From Sinohyriopsis cumingii (taxonomy: Eukaryota > Mollusca > Bivalvia > Unionida > Unionidae): a DNA stretch of 64,000 nt. Position 1 is the stretch's first letter. Each line of letters starts with the position of its first letter. A model generated the notes under the pieces. The model was given only the letters and a program-made list of their open reading frames with translations. It did no database searches and was not told the DNA's origin. The position numbers and the translations under genes are program-made. The stretch lies in the NCBI GenBank assembly GCA_028554795.2, contig CM068839.1, positions 10,319,220-10,383,219 of the forward strand, in the 5' to 3' direction. Shown one piece after another: positions 10,156 to 18,486 of this stretch.

Positions 10156-10577
10156 AATTCCAGAGTTCTGTGGCTGTCCGAGGTGTTACTGGACGTCAGA
10201 GGCGTGTCTCCGCCGAAAATAGGGTTGTTGTTGTTGTTGCTATTGGAGAGGTGACTGACACTGGCACTGGACACAAGGTTCCTGTTGTTCCCGTTGGAAG
10301 AGAATTTCAGGGAGGGATTGGGAAGCAGGTAACCGATGAAACTGCTCAATAAAATGGTCCACAATTGTTTGTCTCCTTGTTGCAAACTCAAATTGGCAAT
10401 GGCTGCACCGATGACACAATACACTACAAAGATTTGGCAGAAAAAGACGATTTGCATTTTAGGCACACGTTCTCCACACCACACCCACAAGGGTTGTTTT
10501 TGTAAATCTTGCAGAGAAAAACTGGGTGAAGGAGTTGTCGACGTAGCTGCTTCTGTGTGAAAGGGCATGATGGTCAC
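10152..10577 (-). CDS. Two-pass membrane protein of Polinton type
   Basis: Element part, 141 residues. Two hydrophobic segments (about residues 43-62 and 72-88) flank a short polar loop (LSLQQGDKQLW). The block ERVPKMQIVFFCQIF and the segment SSFIGYLLPNPSLKF match a small protein repeatedly seen in invertebrate adintovirus genomes. The C-terminal third is Asn/Ser-rich and looks disordered. A TATA-like CTATAAAAA lies only about 4-12 nt upstream of the start. Its end abuts the start of the minor capsid region. Function unknown; a membrane role in virion assembly is plausible. Confidence 0.65.
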   Translation of the reverse strand: MTIMPFHTEAATSTTPSPSFSLQDLQKQPLWVWCGERVPKMQIVFFCQIFVVYCVIGAAIANLSLQQGDKQLWTILLSSFIGYLLPNPSLKFSSNGNNRNLVSSASVSHLSNSNNNNNPIFGGDTPLTSSNTSDSHRTLEL

Positions 10578-10719
10578 TTCTTTTTATAGTGAACCATCGT
10601 AAGACTTCTTTGAAACTGGCTTCTAAGACACGAGCCCGTATTTGTGGATTTTTTTCTCGACTGATGCCATACAAGGTACGAATCAATTTGACGGGAAGAT
10701 GCGACTGAAGGGACGTCAT
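10459..10719 (-). CDS. Small basic protein overlapping the membrane-protein gene
   Basis: Element part. Starting at the ATG at 10719, the frame gives about 86 residues opening MTSLQSHLPVKLIRTLYGIS and continuing with ARVLEASFKEVLRWFTIKR. The longer upstream extension overlaps the ATPase end and a TATA motif at 10756-10767, so this ATG is preferred. The last third overlaps the next gene in another frame and may be non-functional. I do not know the family. Confidence 0.45.
   Translation of the reverse strand: MTSLQSHLPVKLIRTLYGISREKNPQIRARVLEASFKEVLRWFTIKRSDHHALSHRSSYVDNSFTQFFSARFTKTTLVGVVWRTCA
10581..10589 (-). promoter_or_regulatory. TATA-like motif before membrane-protein gene
   Basis: CTATAAAAA on the minus strand, almost touching the start at 10577. 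The same nonamer precedes the genes starting at 10719 and 12315. At this distance the transcript would have almost no leader. Confidence 0.5.
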
Positions 10720-10755
10720 GTTCAAAATGTGTGAGACAGACGAAAAGTGTCCGAG

Positions 10756-10767
10756 GTTTTTATAGAT
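10756..10767 (-). promoter_or_regulatory. TATA-like motif before small basic gene
   Basis: ATCTATAAAAAC on the minus strand, 37-48 nt upstream of the start at 10719, inside the end of the ATPase gene. Confidence 0.55.
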
Positions 10768-10780
10768 TTTTTTGTAGGGG

Positions 10781-11509
10781 TTAAGTCGAGGACGGAGACG
10801 TGTACAGGACAGGCCCTCCGTCTTGGCACCAGTGGTGAAACAATTGGGTACGAAATCGTAAATCATCGGGGGTCGTAGGTTTCAAATCGACGAGTAAATA
10901 GGCATGTGGAGTTTGAGTGGCATCGTCGTACGCCTGAGTCAGCCAAGGCGTTCCTAACTGTTTGGCTAAGACTTGCACTTGCGATTTATCTCGAGGGCTT
11001 TTAAATAAGACTACGTAATGCGCATTGAGACTGATGGTGCGATGGGCTTTACTTTGTTGAAACAAATTTTGAGTGATGTAAACGACACTGGCATTACGAT
11101 GATGCCCTTTGCGTGTAAACCACAGTTTAATTTCTTCTTCGTTTTCTCCTAACATGTCGTCGAAAATGACCAAATGGGTTTGACGGGAGTCAGAGACGAT
11201 GCCATCGTCTTCTTTAGGAATGCCTTCCACAAGCACGATGGAATCGCCTTGACTTTCTCGCAAGAGGCTGTACGCCGAATGCCACTCTTTGTAACACCAC
11301 ACGAAGCGTTGAGGTGGTCGATCGATCAAATGAAGTTTATGTTCAATCAAACATTTGACAAATTCGGTTTTGCCTGAACCGCTAGGTCCAGCAATGAGCA
11401 TGTTAAAGGGATGGCGAAGATACAAAGCCTCCCAACTGACACAATCTAAGTGTTCGTCGATGACTTTGACAGTAGAGGAAGAGGGAGCAGAGACATCAGA
11501 GGTAGGCAT
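10781..11509 (-). CDS. DNA-packaging ATPase (FtsK/HerA, A32-like)
   Basis: Element part, 242 residues, open throughout. Walker A GPSGSGKT is at residues 41-48, Walker B LVIFDD at 113-118, and the YITQNLF segment near 144-150 is the sensor region. This family powers genome packaging in Polintons, adintoviruses and many nucleocytoplasmic large DNA viruses. Size and motif spacing are normal. A TATA box at 11554-11564 lies about 45-55 nt upstream, so it may have its own promoter. Confidence 0.9.
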   Translation of the reverse strand: MPTSDVSAPSSSTVKVIDEHLDCVSWEALYLRHPFNMLIAGPSGSGKTEFVKCLIEHKLHLIDRPPQRFVWCYKEWHSAYSLLRESQGDSIVLVEGIPKEDDGIVSDSRQTHLVIFDDMLGENEEEIKLWFTRKGHHRNASVVYITQNLFQQSKAHRTISLNAHYVVLFKSPRDKSQVQVLAKQLGTPWLTQAYDDATQTPHAYLLVDLKPTTPDDLRFRTQLFHHWCQDGGPVLYTSPSST

Positions 11510-11553
11510 AGTGTCAGGAATGTCACTTGTGACACGAAAACAAACAAGACAAG

Positions 11554-11564
11554 AGTTTATATAC
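11554..11564 (-). promoter_or_regulatory. TATA box of the ATPase gene
   Basis: GTATATAAACT on the minus strand, about 45-55 nt before the ATPase start. It lies only about 15 nt from the poly(A) signal of the upstream gene (11580-11585), showing how tightly the units are packed. Confidence 0.6.
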
Positions 11565-11579
11565 TTTTTTCAGGACACG

Positions 11580-11585
11580 TTTATT
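11580..11585 (-). terminator. Poly(A) signal AATAAA of the accessory unit
   Basis: AATAAA on the minus strand directly after the end of the accessory frames (11593) and just before the ATPase TATA box. Confidence 0.55.
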
Positions 11586-11592
11586 GAATGTT

Positions 11593-12315
11593 TTAAGCAT
11601 GAACACGAAAGACAAAAATACATAAAAGCCAAAGGCTTAAGTACAAGGATAAAAGGCACATGAAAACCATCAACGTGGAATAGGAACAAGTTTCTGCACA
11701 ACATGTTTTGGGTAATGTTCTGACCAGTTCTATAGGGGGTAAGGTTACACAAGTGTCCTCACGAAAGGGTCTTTCAGGCCTGTCCACGACAGTCCTGTCG
11801 TATGTGACGGGTTCTTCTTCTGGTACTGTCATCAACACTGGTTGAAAAGTAACTTTTTTCCTTGAACAACTCTCGTGCATACTGGGCCACTTCTTGGCTC
11901 CAAGCCTCAAATCCCCCTTTTTTCCAGGCATGGACATCTGTCCAATGGGGGTGTAAGTCACAAGCTACACACACATCGTCATACACGTCTTCGGTAGCTA
12001 AAAGTTGACGAATCTTTTTTTCCTGTAGAGGTCGAGAAGTTTCCAGATGAAAACGCAAGGCTTTGAGCAAAAGGAGTCTTTCGTGACCATTTAAGGCCAT
12101 TTGGGTGGTAAGTACTGTTCGTAAAGAGTCCACAAGGAATCGACTGGTAAACGAAATCCCAGAAAACAAGTCACTAAGACACACACCACTTGTCGACCCA
12201 AATTGAACGGAAACAGTTCTTGTAATAATTGATGGTAATGATCCACAGATTCAATATGGTCATTGAGTTCCTTCCACGGAATCTGTTCAATCACATGTGA
12301 TAAAAGTCGTGGCAT
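11593..12315 (-). pseudogene. Accessory region of the element, unknown protein(s)
   Basis: Element part. Several overlapping minus-strand frames with coding character. One starts at 12315 just below a CTATAAAAA motif; another contains a CVACDLHPHWTDVHAWKKGG segment with paired Cys/His residues and acidic helical flanks; the last ends in a hydrophobic stretch (LMVFMCLLSLYLSLWLLCIFVF) that may be a membrane anchor. I do not recognise any of these. The region does not form one open frame and is probably broken. Confidence 0.4.
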
Positions 12316-12778
12316 GGATTCCTGTTTTTATAGTCTCTTTGTTTCGGAAGCAATACACGTACTTTCTACCCAGAGATCCTCGTTCTCCAGTTGGAAATTT
12401 AAATGCTCCAAACTGTAACCTAAACTTCAGAGTTCGTTTAGAAGTTTCCTCTTCCTCTAAGTAGATTCCACGTAATATATGTTGGTAATCCTTTAACTCG
12501 TCTTCCTCAATGCGTTGCACTAGGTGAATCTCGAAGTAACCAAAATGATGAACATTTCGATCATTCACTAACTCAAAGTGTTGAACAAGGTCTGACTACT
12601 GAAACAATTTCTGACGAATCAGTTCTCTTATACCATTCAGGTACCAGTGGTTAAACATCTGGTGACTTAACGGATGCAATTGTTCTTTACGTTTCACTTG
12701 TATTTTGACCAGCTCTCGGTAAATGCGTTCTCTCAACTCCACAGGCAAAGCACGAATGTTCTCTTGTAAAGTATCCAT
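12287..12778 (-). pseudogene. F-box-like accessory paralog A, broken
   Basis: Element part. The N-terminal stretch is nearly identical to paralog B (MDTLQENIRALPVELRERIY) and the C-terminal stretch carries the related EEDELKDYQHIL block. It is a tandem copy of the next gene, and no longer a single open frame. Confidence 0.6.
12324..12335 (-). promoter_or_regulatory. TATA-like motif before accessory gene
   Basis: GACTATAAAAAC on the minus strand, 9-20 nt before the start at 12315. It is one of three near-identical CTATAAAAA motifs in the element. Confidence 0.5.
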
Positions 12779-12790
12779 GAATAGGTCATA

Positions 12791-13243
12791 CTAAATCCTT
12801 TTTCTGACACAAGAAATGTACCGTTTGCACAGACATGGTTTTAATTCATTGTCGAATCTAAATCGTTTAATCACAAATTTACACATTACAATTCGTTCAG
12901 AAGTTTCCTCTTTCACTAAGTTGACATTGTATAAAAGATGTTGGTAATTCGTTAACTCTTCCTCTGGAATTCGATGCAGTAACTTTACAATGTAGTACAT
13001 AGAATCATCAATAGCAAACCAATCCTTTTTTAAACCAGGGGGTCGTTGATCAATGTCTGTCCAATGGAACACTTTCAATTGAATCAGTCCTTGTATAGCA
13101 TTCAGGTACCAGTGGTTCAAACACCGGTGACGTAACGGATGCAATTGTTCTTTACGTTTCACTTGTGTTTTGACCAGCTCTCGGTAAATGCGTTCTCTCA
13201 ACTCCACAGGCAAAGCACGAATGTTCTCTTGTAAAGTATCCAT
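12791..13243 (-). CDS. F-box-like accessory protein, paralog B
   Basis: Element part, 150 residues and open. Residues 9-25 (RALPVELRERIYRELVK) have the LPxELxxxIY pattern that opens F-box and related helical adaptor domains, which recruit targets to SCF ubiquitin ligases in eukaryotes and several viruses. The rest is a charged helical region with a DYQHLL/NYQHLL-type block and a Cys/Arg-rich tail (LCKRYISCVRKR). The match is short, so F-box function is an inference. Neighbours A and C are paralogs. Confidence 0.5.
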   Translation of the reverse strand: MDTLQENIRALPVELRERIYRELVKTQVKRKEQLHPLRHRCLNHWYLNAIQGLIQLKVFHWTDIDQRPPGLKKDWFAIDDSMYYIVKLLHRIPEEELTNYQHLLYNVNLVKEETSERIVMCKFVIKRFRFDNELKPCLCKRYISCVRKRI

Positions 13244-13264
13244 GAATAGATCAGTCAGTACAAT

Positions 13265-13654
13265 TCACAATCTTCTCCTAGGGCAAAAGTAATCCACATA
13301 GTGAGTAATTTCTGACCACTGCCATTCAGGGTAACGTCCAAGAATGTCACTGAACTCTTTTGATGTAAACGGTCTAGAGTAATACAATAGGACGAATGCA
13401 CACTTGACCCAAAGAAATCTAACACACTGGTTGACTTTTTTCACTTTCCTCTTGTGAATTTCTCGACACAAAAGTTCTACAGTTACCCATTTAGATTTCA
13501 CTCTGGCAAGTCCCTGCCAAACTTCCTTGTAAATCTTCTCTTGAAGTTCTTTAGGTAATGATTCAATATCTTTTTTGAAATGGAGTTTGAATACTGGTCT
13601 CGATGATGTCCAACATTTGACTCCTAACCAGGCTGGTTTCTTCTTCAACGACAT
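13265..13654 (-). CDS. F-box-like accessory protein, divergent paralog C
   Basis: Element part, 129 residues and open. Residues around 32-45 (ESLPKELQEKIYKEVW) repeat the LPxELxxxIYxE motif of paralogs A and B; the remainder has diverged, except for short Trp/Tyr-rich segments near the end. Its position next to A and B points to repeated gene duplication within this accessory block. Confidence 0.45.
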   Translation of the reverse strand: MSLKKKPAWLGVKCWTSSRPVFKLHFKKDIESLPKELQEKIYKEVWQGLARVKSKWVTVELLCREIHKRKVKKVNQCVRFLWVKCAFVLLYYSRPFTSKEFSDILGRYPEWQWSEITHYVDYFCPRRRL

Positions 13655-13665
13655 GGTAAGTTACT

Positions 13666-14301
13666 TCAATGTCTCGGTCCCACTAAGGGTAAGTAATGAC
13701 AATTTGGTGACCATCGAGCATGTTCTAGGTAGGCCGAATCTTGTGGTTCCCAGTGGTGAAGTGACACACCGCAACTGAAGCACCTCACTTTATCCCCGTC
13801 GCCCAAGTAGAAAAATCCGGCTCTGGCTAATTCTTCGGGAGTTGGTCCTCCCAGATACTTAGGCCATTTTCCTTTGAACGATTGAAGACGATTTTCAAAG
13901 TCGCAGTATTCCGACAAACGCACAGGAAACGAATATTCGTCTTTCACAGGTTCGTTACGATGAGGGTTGGGTGACATGGACAGGAGTTTGCTCAGGGCTG
14001 GATGACATACGTAGGGAGGTAGACGTGAAGGTGGACATCCACATTTAAAACGAAACCCAGTAAAGTGTCCAAGAGGACAAGCGGCATCGCTTTCGCATCC
14101 CTCAGGTTTGACACGCACAGCATCACTTTCCATGATAGGGGTAGTGAGAACAAAGTTCCCATGATGCTTTACGGCATCGCTAAGGTCACAACGTACAGCA
14201 TCGTTCCCATCGCAAGGCTCACAATCGCATTCCACTTCAGAGTCCCCAAACTTGAATTGTACCTGTCTGAACTTGTTTTGTGTTTCTCTGAAAGTATTCA
14301 T
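13666..14301 (-). CDS. BIR-domain protein (inhibitor-of-apoptosis-like)
   Basis: Element part, 211 residues and open. Residues 138-203 form one BIR zinc domain: RLQSFKGKWP opening, GFFYLGDGDKVRCFSCG, and the exact zinc ligand spacing C174-x2-C177-x16-H194-x6-C201 with the HHWEP and HARWSPNC blocks. BIR proteins bind caspases or IAP antagonists; baculoviruses and other large DNA viruses carry captured copies that delay host-cell death. The N-terminal 110 residues are Cys-rich with short SDAV repeats and are unfamiliar. There is no RING domain, so it would not act as a ubiquitin ligase by itself. A TATA-like TATTTAAAAAGG lies about 50-65 nt upstream (14353-14366). Confidence 0.85.
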   Translation of the reverse strand: MNTFRETQNKFRQVQFKFGDSEVECDCEPCDGNDAVRCDLSDAVKHHGNFVLTTPIMESDAVRVKPEGCESDAACPLGHFTGFRFKCGCPPSRLPPYVCHPALSKLLSMSPNPHRNEPVKDEYSFPVRLSEYCDFENRLQSFKGKWPKYLGGPTPEELARAGFFYLGDGDKVRCFSCGVSLHHWEPQDSAYLEHARWSPNCHYLPLVGPRH

Positions 14302-14333
14302 CTTGTTCGCTTGGTCTTGGTAGTCACAATGAA

Positions 14334-16829
14334 CTATCGATCTTGCCTAGGGTTCCTTTTTAAATACAGACCAATAACGACGTGTCCATACGGTAAGGTG
14401 AAATGATTGGGAAGTCGGAATCGCTTCTGGTACACGATTTGATAGACTTTTTCCAAGGGTCGACTGACGATGTGGTGAGTGGGTAAACGTACAATCTTGT
14501 TGGGCTGATAGGTGGTCACTTTAAAGTGTTCATCTTCTCTAGACTGCAAGGCTTCTTTCAATACGTCAAAGTTGACCACTCGACTGGTACGATAATTCAG
14601 AGTCAGTCCTTTCACTTTACACTTCGTGTGCACTTCTCCTTGTTTGTCCCGGTATTCGTAGCCGTAATTTTTAGGACCGCCACTTGCGAAACTTAGAATC
14701 TTGTCGTCGGGGTGCTCGTCTGTCCAGGCTCCTAAACGGTCTCCTTCGATGTCAGGTTGCTGTTGACTCGGGTGATGGATGTAAATGCAACTGTCCGTGT
14801 CAAAGTACAGTACGCGTTCCCCTAACAGTTCTAAAGCTTCGTACAATTTTAAGCGAGCATAAGCTTAAGCCGCAATGATGACATTTCCAAAGGGGTCGGC
14901 TTCTACAAAGTCCAGATCTTCTTCGTAATTCAGTAAGATCAAATCTTCGCGAACGACGTCCACGTGTTTCATGAATTTAGTTTTGTCATGAATCATCTGG
15001 AAGTAGCGGGAAGGTTCTGTCAAATATTCCTTTTTGGATAAACACGGTCGTTGTGCTATTTTTCTCCACAAGCAATTTAACATCACTTTGGCAAACGATC
15101 GCCTGCCTTCGTTTTTCTCGATGTGATCTAAAGTGATGCCTTCTTGTGTCCAGTATTTCTCTTTGACTTGTATTTGGTCTTCGGGAGTGTGACACCAGGA
15201 CGGATAACCACTGGCTTCTTGCTGCAGTTTCAAAAAGGCATCCACGTAGTCTGCGAAAATGCCTTTCTGACTGAGGTCTCCCTTGTGATATTGTTGTGTC
15301 TTGGGAAAGTGGCAAATTTCGTACACTTATAACAGTTGGTATCCCATGTCCAGAGCTTTGAACAATTGTACGCTGACCCAGGTTCCCGTCAAGGCCCTTT
15401 CTTCCTGGGTGTGCTGACAAGGCTGATCTTGGTTGCACGTTTTGGCACAAATGAAACATCAGTTTGCCTTGACAATGGTGAGGTAAGACGGGATGGTATA
15501 GGTTCATGGGAGGCAAAACTTTGCACTTGATCAAGCCTTCATATTGTCGAATGTTGACCAGGTCGATCTGTTCCGTCAGCAATTGTGGGTGCCCTGCAGG
15601 AAAGTGACAATATTTGCACACGTAGGGATACAGCGAACACACGTCCAAGTATTTCATTTCTTCTCCTTTCTCTTCGTCGGCTTGGTACAGCAAACAGGTG
15701 GCATTGGTCCTTCCTCCGTACAAACTATCGCTTGGGTTCAGGGGGTCCATGAACTGGTAACTTTCCACGATGCGTTTGAACTCGGGATCGGTTTTCAAAC
15801 GGTGATCGTACTCGTGTTCCCACATTTTCACTACTTGATATCCTTCCTGTTCTAACTTTAGGCGTCGCTGACAAGTGTCCTGGTACAAGTCTTCCATGGT
15901 TTGTTGTAAAAACTGATTTTTAGTGCCACGGTCAGGGTAACAGACGGGACATCCGTGAAATAAGCAACCGTTAAACTCGTACACGATCTTGGGGTTTTCT
16001 AAGTCCCAGCCATCGACCGAATACGTTCCGATGGTCTTTTCGCCCCCTCCGTTGCGGGCATGCTGAATCCATTTGTCTTCCTTGTCGCACAAGTAATGTA
16101 ACCAGCGTAGGGCTTTGACCGAGTATTGACGTTTGACATAGTTGGTCGTTTGAGGACTGATGACAGCCACGGTCTTTTCAGGCATGAATCGTTGCCGGTA
16201 CACTAAGGAACACGCTTTGGCAATGGTGCAAGCTTCTTTCAAAGGATTGACCCATCCATGTTCCATGAACAGTTCTCGAAATTTTCCACAGCATCGCCGT
16301 AAAATGTCCACATCGGAACGACAATACTTTAGCATTTCTTCCTGAAAGTCGAAAGGGTCGGAGGCATGAACCTGGTACCAAGCGTAGAAAGCCTCTCGTT
16401 GTTCGGTACGCATGTTGTCGGGGTCGTAATAGTGAGCCTGTTGTATGGAAAGTCTCAAGCGATCGTCTTCTTTGGGTTGACATTGTCGCTTGAGTGTGGT
16501 GAGCAAAGACTCCCACATCTCAGTGATGAACCCTTCTCTAACGGTACGTCGGACTTGAAATCTTTAAACTTCACCGTGTATTTGTAAGCCGTGGTTCTAA
16601 ATTTTCTAGAGGGACGCTTTTCCGTCTCTTGAATGGAATAGTATTTTTCAGGGTTGACTAAGGGTGGTGAACTTTGTTTACAGGGTTTGGATTCTGGTTC
16701 ACTCATGTCCTCTTCAAAATCACTGGCATGAATCTGTGCCAAGACTTCAGCCCTGGTACGAGGCGATAGATCACATTTCTGCCTCTTACTTTCTTCTTCT
16801 TTCTTCTTGAATGAGTTGGATCGTTTCAT
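14334..16829 (-). pseudogene. Protein-primed family B DNA polymerase region, broken
   Basis: Element part. The minus strand carries the ordered landmarks of Polinton/adintovirus PolB: an exonuclease III-type YCRSDVDIL segment, the YEFNGCLFHGCPVCY block, palm motif A (LDVCSLYPYVCKY), motif B (KVMLNCLWRKIAQR) and motif C (YFDTDS), followed by the thumb-side KVKGLTLNYRTSR segment. Protein-primed polymerases copy the linear genome from terminal proteins bound to the inverted repeats. The charged N-terminal frame starts at 16829, downstream of a TATA box near 16877-16884. The gene lies in several open pieces and is broken. Confidence 0.88.
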
Positions 16830-16962
16830 CTTGATAGCAAAAAGTCAAATGACTAAAGTTTGAACGGCATGGGTTACTTTATAGTCATGGCAGACCAGCG
16901 TATATAAAGGGTATGTGTCTTGTCCTTTCACTATTCATTTCACTCTCAAACCGAGCACAACG
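16830..16962. promoter_or_regulatory. Divergent TATA-TATA promoter between PolB and CCHC genes
   Basis: Two TATA boxes about 20 bp apart face away from each other: CTATAAAG on the minus strand (16877-16884) and TATATAAAGG on the plus strand (16901-16910). A T/C-rich TTTCACTATTCATTTCACTC stretch about 25-35 bp after the plus-strand box could hold the start site, which makes the ATG at 16963, not the one at 16915, the likely first codon of the CCHC gene. Confidence 0.65.
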
Positions 16963-17259
16963 ATGGAAGAGACTACACAGATCGAACGTTTCATCAGAGC
17001 TTTGCGAAGAGTCATTAGAAAATTCTCTTCAGACCAGTCGAGGGACTACTCTCTTTCCTTTGGAGATAAAAGTCAAGATACTTGCTATATCTGTCAGAAG
17101 AAAGGGCATTGGTCTTCAGAGTGTCCAGGTCGTCAAAAAAGCAAAACAGGGGTTAAAAGAGACAAAAGCCAAGATACCTGTTATTATTGTCAAGAAAAAG
17201 GACATTGGTCTCCAGATTGCCCTAAGAAACAAGAGGTGTCAGAAGAAGAGAGGGATTCT

Positions 17260-17291
<32 letters not shown>

Positions 17292-17469
17292 GGAAGAAAG
17301 CAGACAGGTGAAGAAAAAGAAACAGGAGAAGAAAAGAAGAAGGGAAGAAAGTGAGGAGGAAGAGGAGGAAAAGACTGTGACGGTGAAGAAATTAAAAAAA
17401 ACAGAGAGAGTGAACAATGAGACAGGAGAAGTCTATGAACTTTTTAAAGTGTTATGTTGTGAATTGTGA
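16963..17469 (+). CDS. Double CCHC zinc-knuckle protein with acidic and basic tail
   Basis: Element part, about 168 residues from the preferred start. After a basic N-terminus (RFIRALRRVIRKF) come two CCHC knuckles, CYICQKKGHWSSEC and CYYCQEKGHWSPDC (C-x2-C-x4-H-x4-C), in a near-repeat of about 32 residues with a shared KSQDTC lead-in. The tail is a run of acidic residues, then Lys/Arg-rich segments. Such knuckles bind single-stranded nucleic acid in retroviral Gag and cellular CNBP-type proteins. It is one of the few rightward genes in the element and ends at a normal AATAAA. Role unknown: RNA binding or genome packaging are possibilities. Confidence 0.75.
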
Positions 17470-17494
17470 ATTGGATTGTAAATATTTATAAAAG

Positions 17495-17500
17495 AATAAA
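17495..17500 (+). terminator. Poly(A) signal AATAAA of the CCHC gene
   Basis: Located 26 nt after the stop, followed by a GT-rich stretch at about 17513-17527. This gene therefore uses ordinary polyadenylation, unlike the three units that end in stem-loops. Confidence 0.6.
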
Positions 17501-17656
17501 TTAGATATAAAGGTAAGTGTCTTTGGGTTTTGATTTTAAAATAAGAAGCTATACTCACGCACTCATACACAGACATGTACTATAGGGGTAAAATGTTTTT
17601 TTTTTTTTTTGAGTTATTGGCAATTGAAAGTCTATCTCTTTTCGAGAGACATGGGT

Positions 17657-17672
17657 AGCCCTGAGAAGGGCC
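17657..17672 (-). terminator. Histone-type 3' stem-loop, internal copy
   Basis: On the minus strand GGCCCTTCTCAGGGCT: the same 6-bp stem as the end copies, with loop TCTC, still within the UYUN loop consensus. It lies about 20 nt after the end of the minus-strand gene at 17692 and is followed by TACCCATG and CTCTCGAAAAGAG. Similarity to the inverted repeats extends some 70 nt (through GACTTTCAATTGCC), so the cassette was copied into or out of the element's ends. Confidence 0.72.
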
Positions 17673-17691
17673 TTTGGGGGTAGGGGTGAGT

Positions 17692-18266
17692 TTAAGCAAT
17701 CAACTTTAACTGTTTTAAACCTTTGCCACGGCCAAGGCCTACTTCTGGACTGCGTAATGTTGATGATGATAATGATGATGATTTGGTTGAAATCACTAAG
17801 GGTGGTACGCATGGCTTAGTCACAGAGTTGGAGTGTTTAGCTGGGGAAGGTGGAATTCTCTTCGGTCGTAATAAAGAAGTCTGATACATTTGTTTCAGAC
17901 TTGTTAACTCTGCTAAAATGTCTAACAGTACCGTGACCGTTTGACTTTCACACCCTTGTTTCTTTGCTGCTGCTTCTTCTTCTTCTTTTTTTTTTTTACC
18001 TGTTCTTCTTGCTGCTGTTGCTGTAGGAGAAAAGCTTGTTCCGCTTCCTTTTGTCGTTGTATAAATTTCTCCAATTCTTCTTTCTGTCTCTGTCTAAAAT
18101 TCTCCAATTGCGGTAATGAAGGTGACGAAGGTTCCGGAACAAATTCTTGCGAGGTAAGAAAATCCACAAAATCCCAATTTACCTCTTCTGAAAGTAAGTC
18201 CGGGTTCCCTTGGGCGGTCTCCACTGCTGGTGCACCCCAATGGATCGTTTTCTGAGTTTCCGTCAT
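17692..18266 (-). pseudogene. Coiled-coil Gln/Lys-rich gene of the element
   Basis: Element part. The N-terminal frame (114 residues) opens MTETQKTIHWGAPAVE, has an acidic Trp-containing segment, then a coiled coil (LENFRQRQKEELEKFIQRQ) ending in poly-Gln and poly-Lys. The downstream frame is Ser/Pro-rich with a basic end and stops about 20 nt before the internal stem-loop. The two parts are not in one open frame today. I do not recognise a family; the layout (own TATA, own stem-loop terminator) suggests an independent transcription unit. Confidence 0.45.
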
Positions 18267-18486
18267 GTTGAATCACTGTCGCATAGATTGACTACATACA
18301 GGCGCTAGAGAATCTATATAGACCACGTGACGTCACAGACTACTCTCTTCGGATTGGACGTGGGCTGACTGAATTTTGTAACGCGTGTTTGGATTGGTCA
18401 ATGAACTCAATCCGTTTCGATCCTTCCTCTCCCTATAAATAAGCGCAGTTCACTGCATTCCTTCACCTGTTCTCGGCACCCCAAAC
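18267..18486. promoter_or_regulatory. Divergent promoter with E-box/CRE at the right end
   Basis: A minus-strand TATA (18313-18321, TATATAGATT) serves the coiled-coil gene and a plus-strand TATAAATA (18434-18441) serves the right-end gene. Next to the first lies CACGTGACGTCA (18324-18335), an E-box overlapping a perfect palindromic CRE (TGACGTCA), the site bound by ATF/CREB-type factors. The arrangement resembles early promoters of DNA viruses; the role is inferred. Confidence 0.6.

Noticed and set aside
16915-16962. Upstream ATG of the CCHC gene
   Set aside because: It lies only about 5 nt after the TATA box, before any likely transcription start; the ATG at 16963 is preferred.
17190-17417. 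Antisense poly-Ser frame
   Set aside because: Shadow of the Glu-rich tail of the CCHC protein.
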